Assembly: GCA_020346805.1 (NCBI GenBank)
Contig: CP070790.1
Location: 682,071 to 690,074 of the forward strand
From: Planctomycetota bacterium
Lineage (GTDB): Bacteria; Planctomycetota; Phycisphaerae; UBA1845; PWPN01
DNA length: 8,004 nt
Direction: 5' to 3'
In this document: one piece after another, positions 1-5,865 of the stretch
Position numbering within the stretch: position 1 is the first letter of the stretch
Layout: every line of letters starts with the position of its first letter
Notes under the pieces: generated by a model
Told to the model about the DNA's origin: nothing
The model's input: the letters and a program-made list of their open reading frames with translations, nothing else
The model's database searches: none
Made by a program: the position numbers and the translations under genes

Positions 1-1511
1 ATACAAACACTCTTGCCCGAACCGGTGGTACCGGCTATCAGCATATGCGGCATCTTGGTCAAATCGCTGACCAGTGGATTACCGCTGGCATCCTTGCCCA
101 GGTAAAGCGGCAAGGCCATCTTTCTGGCCTGGGCTCCGGTTACCGTCATCAATTCCTTGAGCCGAACGATCTCTTTGTCCAGATTCGGAACCTCGATCCC
201 AATCGTATTCTTGCCCGGTATTGGCGCCACTACACGAACATTTGGAGCACGCATGGCACGGGCAATATCGTTGGACAAAGACATAATCTGACTCACCTTG
301 ACTCCCGGCGCCACATTAAGCTCATACATGGTAATTACCGGGCCGGTGTCGATTTCGACTACATTGGCCTCGATGCGATAATCCTGAAGGGTCTGTTCCA
401 GTATCTTGGCCTTTTCCCGCACTACCGTCTCATGATGGGAGCTGAATAAATATTCGGGATCGGCCAGAAGTGAAACCGTGGGCAACTGCCATTCTCCCAA
501 CTCGGCAGGATAAGGTTTAGGCGGAATGGCTGATACCGTCGACTCGGATAATTTAGGAGGAGCGGATACATTTACTACCATCTCAGATTGAGGTTCGTCC
601 TCCTCGTCGGCTATGTCGTCTTCTTCCTCTTCTTCATATTCTTCTTCATCTTCTTCAAGTTCACCATCTTCATCATAATCTTCCTCATCCTCCTCATATT
701 CATCCACTTCAGCTTCATCCTCAAGCAACTCATCAACTTCTTCGATATGGTCCTCGTCCTCCTCATCGACAACCGTTTCCACCCTCTTGCGACCCGGGTT
801 AATTCTTAATTCCCTGGAACCCGATCTCTCATCCTCCACACCCGCATTTGCCGACTGTGGGGCCGCCCGGCCGGCCAATCCGGCTACTGCCCGACGAATC
901 GGTTGAGCTAAAGAGGTTATCTTCTGAGCTGCAGGAACTACACTCCCAGCCATTCCCATAAACTGCCCGCGACGCTGACGCAATACTGCAGGTAACTTCA
1001 GCATCAGCTCTTCGGCCGTGAACAGCAGACCGACCAACAGGCTATAGAGGAGTATGGGAATGGCCATCCAGTTGACCGTTTGCTGCAACCAGTCGGCAAT
1101 CACATATCCCAGCGCCCCACCCCGCAATTCCGGCCAATTGTTCGATTGGGTCAACATATGGGCTATGGTCGAGGCAACCGCAATCAATAATAAGATTCCC
1201 ACAACCCGTTGCCAAAGCGAAGGAAGCCGACCCTGCACGACCAAAACCAGGATAGCCAGTGTCATCCCCCCTACCGCCGCATAAGCCCCCCAGCCAAAAT
1301 AGAGATACAATCGATAGGCCACAAAGGCCCCGGCCCGTCCACCCGCATTATTGGAAAATTCGGGATGTGGCCAACAATGAGGGCTCGGCCAATCAAACGG
1401 ATCGAAGCTCACCACCGAAAACCAAAGAAAGGTACAAACAATTATCGCAAAGAGGATAAGACATCCCCGAGCCATATGCAGGCGTTGTTCCATCCGTGTC
1501 ATTCGAGACAT
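1..1511 (-). CDS. ftsK: DNA translocase FtsK/SpoIIIE, N-terminal part (cut by window edge)
   Basis: Membrane-anchored ATP-driven DNA pump that clears chromosome ends from the division septum. About 503 codons are present and the frame runs off the left edge. In order: four hydrophobic segments (about residues 14-36, 64-92, 100-120 and 143-165), a basic stretch, an extremely acidic linker (about 245-310), the FtsK alpha domain (ITMYELNVAPGVKVSQI, then PIPGKNTIGIEVPN), and the start of the motor with Walker A GTTGSGKS at 494-501. Walker B and the DNA-reading gamma domain lie outside the window. Start: the ATG at 1511 has GGAGG only two bases upstream, while the in-frame ATG at 1502 has the same motif 11 bases away, so the protein may begin three codons later. 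The gene is divergent from ribH across a long spacer. The family assignment is secure from the alpha domain plus Walker A. Confidence 0.95.
   Translation of the reverse strand, partial: MSRMTRMEQRLHMARGCLILFAIIVCTFLWFSVVSFDPFDWPSPHCWPHPEFSNNAGGRAGAFVAYRLYLYFGWGAYAAVGGMTLAILVLVVQGRLPSLWQRVVGILLLIAVASTIAHMLTQSNNWPELRGGALGYVIADWLQQTVNWMAIPILLYSLLVGLLFTAEELMLKLPAVLRQRRGQFMGMAGSVVPAAQKITSLAQPIRRAVAGLAGRAAPQSANAGVEDERSGSRELRINPGRKRVETVVDEEDEDHIEEVDELLEDEAEVDEYEEDEEDYDEDGELEEDEEEYEEEEEDDIADEEDEPQSEMVVNVSAPPKLSESTVSAIPPKPYPAELGEWQLPTVSLLADPEYLFSSHHETVVREKAKILEQTLQDYRIEANVVEIDTGPVITMYELNVAPGVKVSQIMSLSNDIARAMRAPNVRVVAPIPGKNTIGIEVPNLDKEIVRLKELMTVTGAQARKMALPLYLGKDASGNPLVSDLTKMPHMLIAGTTGSGKSVC
582..779 (-). 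other. Asp/Glu-rich linker inside FtsK
   Basis: About 46 of 66 residues here are Asp or Glu, with scattered Tyr and Val and almost no basic residue. On the plus strand it appears as a strongly pyrimidine-rich CTTC/CTCCT tract. It joins the membrane anchor to the motor. FtsK linkers vary widely between species and are usually low-complexity; Pro/Gln-rich ones are known. Such a concentrated negative block is a visible peculiarity of this copy. A flexible spacer that repels DNA is my inference. Confidence 0.85.
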
Positions 1512-1601
1512 TTCCTCCCTGATATCCCGCTACCACGATTACTAATGGCCCCCATCCCTTTGCCCTCGAAAAAAAGGGGAAATTCTACTTTTTTATACGC
1601 T

Positions 1602-1625
1602 GTACCGAAAATCCCCTATCGGTAC
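1602..1625. repeat. Inverted repeat with 7-bp arms upstream of ftsK
   Basis: GTACCGA and its perfect complement TCGGTAC are separated by ten bases. Read toward ftsK, a TATAAA (plus 1592-1597) follows four bases after the repeat, so the palindrome would lie over the spacer and -35 area of a possible ftsK promoter. No good -35 hexamer is visible. An operator is one reading; a small transcript hairpin is another. Confidence 0.4.
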
Positions 1626-1940
1626 CTTGACTGTTAAGCGCATACCCAAAGCTTTAGGCAAAACGGACCTTAAACCCTCAATATCGGCGAAAAAGTGGAT
1701 TGGGCTCTAGTAATTTGGGATCAGGCCAAATCCGCCAATTCTCGTTTTTCCCGCTCGTACTGTTGCCGGTCGAAACCTCGCCGACCATGCAGACAAATCG
1801 CACCCACTGCAATCGGAGTTATTAATTAAATCAACTGCATAATAGGTATGATTTTTTCGTCCGCTGACCAAGAGGCGGCAATTTGCCACATGAGTATTTT
1901 CTGATACTTCGAGGAAAAATCGCCCTCTCTGACCAAGTCG

Positions 1941-1959
1941 GGCGGAAAAATCATCCGCC
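1941..1959 (+). repeat. Hairpin upstream of ribH
   Basis: GGCGGA and TCCGCC form a perfect 6-bp stem around a seven-base AT-rich loop. It is the first of three hairpins in series before ribH. There is no T tract, so it is not an intrinsic terminator. Confidence 0.4.
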
Positions 1960-1980
1960 GGGCGGTAAGACTCGTGAAAT

Positions 1981-2016
1981 ATGCCGGCTGGGACCACAGA
2001 AACGCACCACTGGCAT
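1981..2016 (+). repeat. Hairpin upstream of ribH
   Basis: ATGCCGG (1981-1987) can pair with CTGGCAT (2010-2016) as a 7-bp stem with one G-T wobble, enclosing a 22-base loop. It lies between the 1941 hairpin and the one next to the ribosome-binding site. Confidence 0.3.
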
Positions 2017-2082
2017 CCCGGGCCGCGGTCAAGTACCATAATAGAGCACCATAGCAGGTGATCCGTGTCGTCGTCCCTCATC

Positions 2083-2111
2083 GGCTCAGGGAATAAAAAC
2101 TCCCTCAGGCC
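2083..2111 (+). repeat. Hairpin close to the ribH ribosome-binding site
   Basis: GGCT-CA-GGGA (2083-2092) pairs with TCCC-TCA-GGCC (2101-2111) as two 4-bp helices separated by a small internal loop, capped by an A-rich loop. It ends 18 bases before the ribH Shine-Dalgarno. It could modulate translation if it lies in the leader, but the transcription start is unknown. Confidence 0.35.
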
Positions 2112-2129
2112 GAACGGGCATAGATTAAT

Positions 2130-2134
2130 GGGAG
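2130..2134 (+). promoter_or_regulatory. Ribosome-binding site of ribH
   Basis: GGGAG lies nine bases before the ATG at 2144. It fixes the start of the lumazine synthase. Confidence 0.7.
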
Positions 2135-2143
2135 TATGCGAAC

Positions 2144-2632
2144 ATGGCAGAATCGACACCAACCATCACTGGAGAGTTGATTGTCCGGGATCAGCGGTTC
2201 GCAATCATTGTGAGCCGATTCAACGAGTTCATTTCCTCCAGACTGCTAAACGCGGCTTTGGACGAATTGGACAGGCACGGCTGCCCCAAGGCCAACATAA
2301 CGGTTATTCGCGTCCCTGGGGCTTGGGAACTCCCGCTGACTGCCAAGAAAGCCGCCACCAGCGGCCAATTTGACGCAGTAATATGCTTGGGTTGCGTGAT
2401 CAGGGGTGACACCCCCCACTTTGATTATATTGCCGGCGAAACTGCCAAAGGTATCGCTCATGTGGGAATGGAGGTATCTCTCCCCGTGATCTTCGGCGTA
2501 ATAACCTCTGACACGCTGGATCAGGCCATCAACCGTGCCGGGGCAAAAGCGGGCAACAAAGGTGCCGACGCCGCCAGGGCGGCAATTGAGATGGTAAACC
2601 TCTTTGCCCAACTGGACGGCAAAAAGAAATAA
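2144..2632 (+). CDS. ribH: 6,7-dimethyl-8-ribityllumazine synthase
   Basis: Cytoplasmic enzyme of the penultimate step of riboflavin synthesis. It condenses 5-amino-6-ribitylamino-uracil with 3,4-dihydroxy-2-butanone 4-phosphate, and family members usually assemble into pentamers or 60-mer shells. At 162 residues it has the usual length. Visible family motifs are SRFN (24-27), VPGAWELP (57-64), [14 protein letters not shown] (83-96) with the expected proton-transfer His at 92, [11 protein letters not shown] (114-124), and a C-terminal helix starting with the conserved Asp-Gln-Ala and an Arg at 131. The ATG is supported by GGGAG nine bases upstream. nusB starts 21 bases after the TAA, the common ribH-nusB pairing. 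No other riboflavin gene is in the window and no FMN riboswitch was recognised upstream. Confidence 0.97.
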   Translation: MAESTPTITGELIVRDQRFAIIVSRFNEFISSRLLNAALDELDRHGCPKANITVIRVPGAWELPLTAKKAATSGQFDAVICLGCVIRGDTPHFDYIAGETAKGIAHVGMEVSLPVIFGVITSDTLDQAINRAGAKAGNKGADAARAAIEMVNLFAQLDGKKK

Positions 2633-2653
2633 CGTTAACCACTACCTGAAACA

Positions 2654-3139
2654 ATGAGAAAAAAAAGACATCAGGCCAGAATATTGGCCCTGCAGGGGCT
2701 CTATCAACTCGACATCCAACAATTGCCGAGGGATACCGATATTACAGAGTTACTCGAATCCCTGATAACCGAAGCGCCCGCCAATCAAAAAGCCATGGAT
2801 TACGCTAAAAGGTTAACTGCGGGTACTTGGCGGGACTGCGATCATTTCGACCGCATGATCGCCGGAGTATCCGACCACTGGGAAGTATCGCGAATGGCAG
2901 TCGTGGATCGCAACATTCTGCGACTGGCCTTGTACGAACTAACCGCCCAACCTGACGTACCACCCCGGGTGGTCATCGACGAAGCCATTGAAATCGGCCG
3001 GGAATTCGGGGCGGCTGAAACGCCGCAGTTCATCAACGGCGTATTGGACGCTATCTGGAAACAACATCCCGATTTCCAATCGTTCCGATCGACTTCCAAC
3101 TCGGCAACGGAAACACCAGATAACAAAACCGAGGCTTAA
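2654..3139 (+). CDS. nusB: Transcription antitermination factor NusB
   Basis: Small all-helical RNA-binding protein that acts with NusE (ribosomal protein S10) on boxA in rRNA leaders to prevent premature termination. Its 161 residues are slightly longer than the typical 130-150 because of a polar, disordered-looking tail after about residue 140. Visible signatures are the basic N-terminal helix RKKRHQARILALQGLYQLD (2-20), VVDRNILRLALYEL (83-96), and PPRVVIDEAIEIGREFG followed by TPQFINGVLDAI (103-134). The ATG at 2654 has no clear Shine-Dalgarno, so translation may be coupled to ribH, 21 bases upstream. The TAA stop lies one base before the ftsY ATG. Confidence 0.96.
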   Translation: MRKKRHQARILALQGLYQLDIQQLPRDTDITELLESLITEAPANQKAMDYAKRLTAGTWRDCDHFDRMIAGVSDHWEVSRMAVVDRNILRLALYELTAQPDVPPRVVIDEAIEIGREFGAAETPQFINGVLDAIWKQHPDFQSFRSTSNSATETPDNKTEA

Positions 3140-3140
3140 C

Positions 3141-4064
3141 ATGGGTATGTTTGATCGATTCAAAAGCGGGCTGACCAAGACCCGACAAAAAATAAGCAGC
3201 AGTTTTCGATCTGTTCTGCCCTTTGGAAAAAAAATCGATGATCAGATTATCGACCAGCTCGAAGAGACCATGCTCGTCGACGACATGGGACCCGGCACCA
3301 CCGCCCGACTTATCGATGAAGTTCGCGCCGCCTATAAATCCGGCCAAATCGCCGAAACCCAGGAGATCATCCCCTTCCTGCAACAAAAAATCGTCTCCTA
3401 TTGGCCGGAATCGGATCGCCAACTGATCCGCGCCCCGTCCGGCCCCACCGTCGTTCTGGTCGCAGGAGTAAATGGATCCGGCAAGACCACCAGCGTGGCC
3501 AAACTTTGCCATTACATGACCCAACAAGGCCAAAACGTCATACTTGCCGCCTGCGATACTTATCGAGCGGCGGCCGTCGCCCAGCTTACCGAATGGTCCA
3601 ACCGTCTCGGCGTACAGATCGTAAAGCACCAGCAGGGTTCAGACCCGGGTGCCGTCGCCTATGATGCCTGTGAAGCGGCTGTCTCCCGAAACGCTGACCT
3701 GCTCATCGTCGACACCGCCGGCCGACTGCATACCCAGCAACACCTCATGCGCGAATTGAATAAGATTGAGCGGGTCGTCGAGAAAAAAATTCCCGGCGCC
3801 CCACACGAGGTCTTGCTCATTCTCGACTCGACTATAGGCCAGAACGCCATCAATCAGGCCAAAATATTCGGCGAACATGTAAAAGTTACCGGCTTGTTCC
3901 TGGCCAAGCTTGACGGATCGGCCAAAGGCGGTATCGTCATCGGCATCCACGACCAGCTCAACATCCCTGTCAAATTTGTCGGCCTCGGCGAAACCCCACA
4001 AGACATCGAACCCTTCGATCCCCAAACCTTCGTCCAGGCCCTATTCTCAACCCAGGAAGAATAA
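3141..4064 (+). CDS. ftsY: Signal recognition particle receptor FtsY
   Basis: SRP-type GTPase that receives SRP-ribosome complexes at the inner membrane for co-translational insertion. It has 307 residues. The helical N domain runs from about 20 to 95, with no long acidic A domain like that of E. coli. GTPase motifs are the P-loop GVNGSGKTT (109-117), DTYRAAAVAQL (139-149), DTAGR (191-195), the AKLDGSAKGG box (255-264) and the closing GLGETPQDIEPFDPQTF. The G4 element reads AKLD where TKLD is usual, a mild variation. The ATG at 3141 is one base after the nusB stop, with GAGG (3131-3134) six bases upstream; a longer in-frame reading back into nusB is not a real extension. A basic amphipathic start (MGMFDRFKSGL) suits membrane attachment. 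It ends the ribH-nusB-ftsY cluster. Confidence 0.96.
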   Translation: MGMFDRFKSGLTKTRQKISSSFRSVLPFGKKIDDQIIDQLEETMLVDDMGPGTTARLIDEVRAAYKSGQIAETQEIIPFLQQKIVSYWPESDRQLIRAPSGPTVVLVAGVNGSGKTTSVAKLCHYMTQQGQNVILAACDTYRAAAVAQLTEWSNRLGVQIVKHQQGSDPGAVAYDACEAAVSRNADLLIVDTAGRLHTQQHLMRELNKIERVVEKKIPGAPHEVLLILDSTIGQNAINQAKIFGEHVKVTGLFLAKLDGSAKGGIVIGIHDQLNIPVKFVGLGETPQDIEPFDPQTFVQALFSTQEE

Positions 4065-4150
4065 CTCCTCAAATAATAATACCACGCATCCAGGTATGGT
4101 CTGCTCGTGAAAAAAGAACATGTAGGACAGAGTCGATCCGATTTGTGCGT

Positions 4151-4169
4151 GTTCAGCATCATGCTGAGC
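4151..4169. repeat. Near-perfect palindrome/hairpin
   Basis: GTTCAGCA and TGCTGAGC form an 8-bp stem with one G-T wobble around a three-base loop. It is about 90 bases beyond the ftsY stop and may help end or protect that transcript, though no T run follows. Its right arm is also the start of the repeat-like sequence at 4159-4186. Confidence 0.5.
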
Positions 4170-4186
4170 GTAAGCAAAGAATCTCC
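4159..4186 (+). repeat. Dispersed-repeat-like element, CTGAGCG...AAAGAATCTC type
   Basis: The sequence TGCTGAGCGTAAGCAAAGAATCTC resembles, from memory, a short intergenic repeat of the form TCTGAGCGAAGCGAAGAATCTC found in many unrelated bacterial genomes. Only one copy is visible here, so its status as a repeat rests on that recollection and needs a genome search. Confidence 0.4.
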
Positions 4187-4314
4187 ATCATCAAAAAGGT
4201 AGAACCTCGGTATTTACCAAGGAATATTGGCATTAAGCAGGCAAAAAACGACATTGCTATACGACAAATACTTACTCCGATTTATCGGGACCTTCTACTG
4301 CAGAAACTATCTTC

Positions 4315-4365
4315 TTGACGTTTTGACGTTTCACCCTGAGTTTATCGAAGGGTTTGACGTTTCAC
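4315..4365 (+). repeat. Direct repeat of TTTGACGTTTCAC flanking a small palindromic element
   Basis: TTTGACGTTTCAC occurs exactly at 4322-4334 and again at 4353-4365. A shortened copy, TTGACGTTTT, lies at 4315-4324. The two full copies bracket a 19-base element (4334-4352). The right copy covers the stop codon of the EEP gene (4362-4364). The layout looks like a small insertion with a duplicated flank, or slippage. Confidence 0.6.
4334..4352. repeat. CCCTGAG...CGAAGGG palindromic element
   Basis: CCCTGAG-TTTAT-CGAAGGG can fold as a CCCT/AGGG stem with a tandem GA/GA step and a closing G-C pair around TTTAT. It closely resembles CCCTGAGCTTGTCGAAGGG, a short palindromic repeat I recall as scattered between genes in many bacterial phyla. 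A single copy is visible in this window. Confidence 0.45.
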
Positions 4366-5093
4366 ATAAAATGACCTGACTCAGTCAAAATCAGCTCTAT
4401 ATCGGCCAGTACCGGACGATGATCGGAAATATTATCTTCATCATTAACCGTACTACAGGACAAGGTGCGAAAATGGGATGATGTGAAAATATAATCAATC
4501 TGGGCGGGCAAACCCCACGTGGGACGGGTGTTACGATGGTTGACGGGAACCGCACGTGAACAATCGGCCATCTGCTTGGCAATCGTGCGGTACTCCAACA
4601 TATAAGGCAGACAATTGAGATCACCGGCTACAATCGCCGGCAATCCTGTTTGACGAATCCACTGCAGAGTTCGGCGAACCTGCGCCGTACGCAGAAAACT
4701 TGATACCGCTACACCAATCGGCAAAGGCCTGGGAACAAATGCGTAATGCCCACAAACCACCGCTATTCTCAAACCGGCGCACTCGATGATTGCTCCCAGA
4801 CCAAATCCCTTACCTTGCGGACCGGTTAAAACACGGGTACTCTCCAATCGATAATGCGTCAATATAACATTACCCGCTAAACCGTAAACATAACGATAAC
4901 GCCCTTCACTCACATACTGAAAACCAAGGGCATCAGCCAGCCATTTTGCCTGATCTGAGGGCCGACGACCTTTGGCTGCAACCAAAACCTCTTGAAGACA
5001 AATAATGTCCGCATCCAATCTGTTTAACAGATCAAAAGTCCGCTCAAGACGCTTGCACGCCAATACGTTATATGTCAATACGCGCAGGCGCAT
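4362..5093 (-). CDS. Endonuclease/exonuclease/phosphatase (EEP) family protein
   Basis: Metal-dependent phosphoesterase fold of DNase I, exonuclease III and sphingomyelinase relatives. The actual substrate (DNA, phospholipid or other) cannot be read from the sequence. With the ATG at 5093 it has 243 residues, and the fold begins at once with VLTYNV. Visible catalytic elements are Asn9, the metal ligand Glu35 in LQEV, His116, GDLN (157-160), Asp200 in QIDYIF, and SDHRP with Asp224-His225. A longer reading from a TTG at 5159 adds 22 residues that fit no part of the fold, so I prefer the ATG, although AGG eight or more bases upstream is only a weak ribosome site. There is no signal peptide from the ATG. 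It lies 169 bases downstream of ugd on the same strand. Its TGA stop sits inside the right copy of the TTTGACGTTTCAC repeat. Confidence 0.87.
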   Translation of the reverse strand: MRLRVLTYNVLACKRLERTFDLLNRLDADIICLQEVLVAAKGRRPSDQAKWLADALGFQYVSEGRYRYVYGLAGNVILTHYRLESTRVLTGPQGKGFGLGAIIECAGLRIAVVCGHYAFVPRPLPIGVAVSSFLRTAQVRRTLQWIRQTGLPAIVAGDLNCLPYMLEYRTIAKQMADCSRAVPVNHRNTRPTWGLPAQIDYIFTSSHFRTLSCSTVNDEDNISDHRPVLADIELILTESGHFM

Positions 5094-5195
5094 TGGCAAA
5101 ACCTGTTTATATGCATCACATTTACAAAATGCGCAACCTATCCGTGATAAACTCTTCAAAGAAAAGAAATTATTTTACGAACACCACGCAACTAA

Positions 5196-5211
5196 ATACC
5201 CCCTTGGGTAT
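5196..5211. repeat. Hairpin between ugd and the EEP gene
   Basis: ATACCC-CCTT-GGGTAT is a perfect 6-bp stem with a four-base loop, about 50 bases after the ugd stop in the leftward direction, followed on that strand by TTAGTT. It could be a weak terminator for ugd. The poor T tract makes this uncertain. Confidence 0.35.
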
Positions 5212-5262
5212 AATCCGTTATGTGATTATCCTTCTCGCTAAGGAAAAATACACGTTGCCCGG

Positions 5263-5865
5263 TCATACTTGTTTAACGTTGCCGGTTGATACCACTGAGC
5301 TGTTTACTGCAGGTCTACCAATCGAGTAATACTCGAATCCAAGCCCCCGCATGGTATCCAGTGGATACAGGTTTCGGCCATCAAAAATTATCGGATTACG
5401 AAGCCTGTCAAGCATCATCCTAAAACTGGGAGAACGGTATTCATTCCACTCCGTCACAATCACCAGGGCATCAGCGGAATTTAGCGCTTCGTAACTCGAT
5501 CCATGATAGCTAATCCGATCGCCAAATTCCTTTTGAAGATTCGATAAGGCCTCGGGGTCGCTTACCCGCACACTCGCCCCTGCCCCCAGAAGCTTTTCGA
5601 TAAGTATCACCGCAGGAGCCTCACGAATATCGTCGGTTTTGGGCTTAAATGCCGCTCCCCATATGGCAAAACATTTGCCGGTCAAAGACCTGCCGAAACG
5701 GGTAACAATTTTTTCAAACAAGATCTCACGTTGACGTTGATTAACCTGATGCACCCCTTCAAGCAAATCCGCCTCCAGCCCGACACTTTGAGCTACATGA
5801 ATCAAGGCCTGCACGTCCTTCGGAAAACAACTGCCACCATAGCCCGCTCCAGGATATAAAAAGTG
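5263..5865 (-). pseudogene. ugd: UDP-glucose 6-dehydrogenase, C-terminal portion after the TAG
   Basis: Same frame as the N-terminal piece, continuing directly from the TAG for 200 codons. It contains GYGGSCFPKD with the catalytic Cys, the central dimerisation helix, and the UDP-binding domain with WGAAFKPKTDDIREAPA (317-333), TEWNEYRSP, FDGRNLYP and a closing YYSIGRP. A GTG at 5812-5814 (Val266) could formally start a separate product but has no ribosome site and would exclude the catalytic Cys, so independent expression is unlikely. Confidence 0.7.

Larger units (their letters stand above)
1512..2143. other. Long divergent spacer between ftsK and ribH; no confident gene
   Basis: 632 bases without a gene I can name. 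It must carry the promoters for ftsK (leftward) and ribH (rightward). It contains the inverted repeat at 1602-1625 and three hairpins nearer ribH. On the minus strand two overlapping frames stay open unusually long. One spans about 1707-2162. The other spans 1721-2080 and is broken only by a TAA at 1826-1828. That stop falls inside a hydrophobic run (1790-1852), which is followed by a charged helical tail reading FDRQQYEREKRELADLA. Neither frame has a Shine-Dalgarno site or a domain I recognise. I looked for an FMN riboswitch because ribH follows, and for tRNA, tmRNA and SRP RNA signatures, and saw none. Confidence 0.6.
4065..4361. other. Convergent spacer after ftsY, rich in small repeats
   Basis: About 300 bases between the converging ftsY and EEP genes. 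No coding frame is convincing and no classic hairpin-plus-T-tract terminator is visible. It holds a strong hairpin (4151-4169), two sequences resembling dispersed intergenic repeats (4159-4186 and 4334-4352) and a repeated TTTGACGTTTCAC motif. These are listed separately. Confidence 0.6.

Noticed and set aside
588..809. Plus-strand hydrophobic frame rich in Phe and Ile
   Set aside because: It is the antisense reading of the Glu/Asp-rich FtsK linker, where GAA/GAT codons read in reverse give Phe/Ile-like codons.
1765..1790. tRNA or tmRNA T-arm at GGTCGAAACC
   Set aside because: It lacks the TTCRA loop context and no acceptor stem, anticodon arm or CCA end can be placed around it.
1900..2143. 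FMN (or cobalamin) riboswitch before ribH
   Set aside because: Fragments such as GGCGGTAA and CCACTGGCA are suggestive, but the conserved box order of either riboswitch class is not present.
1707..2162. A 151-codon minus-strand frame as a real gene
   Set aside because: Its first codons overlap ribH and cross the ribH ribosome site. It has no Shine-Dalgarno, is unusually rich in Cys, and shows no recognisable motif. It is kept only as a possible remnant.
2988..3140. Upstream extension of ftsY into nusB
   Set aside because: The extension overlaps NusB's conserved C-terminal helix, and its sequence matches nothing in FtsY. The ATG at 3141 has a ribosome site and starts the protein sensibly.
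5094..5159. 22-residue N-terminal extension of the EEP protein from TTG
   Set aside because: It has no ribosome site, contributes nothing to the fold, and the ATG at 5093 sits immediately before the first core strand.
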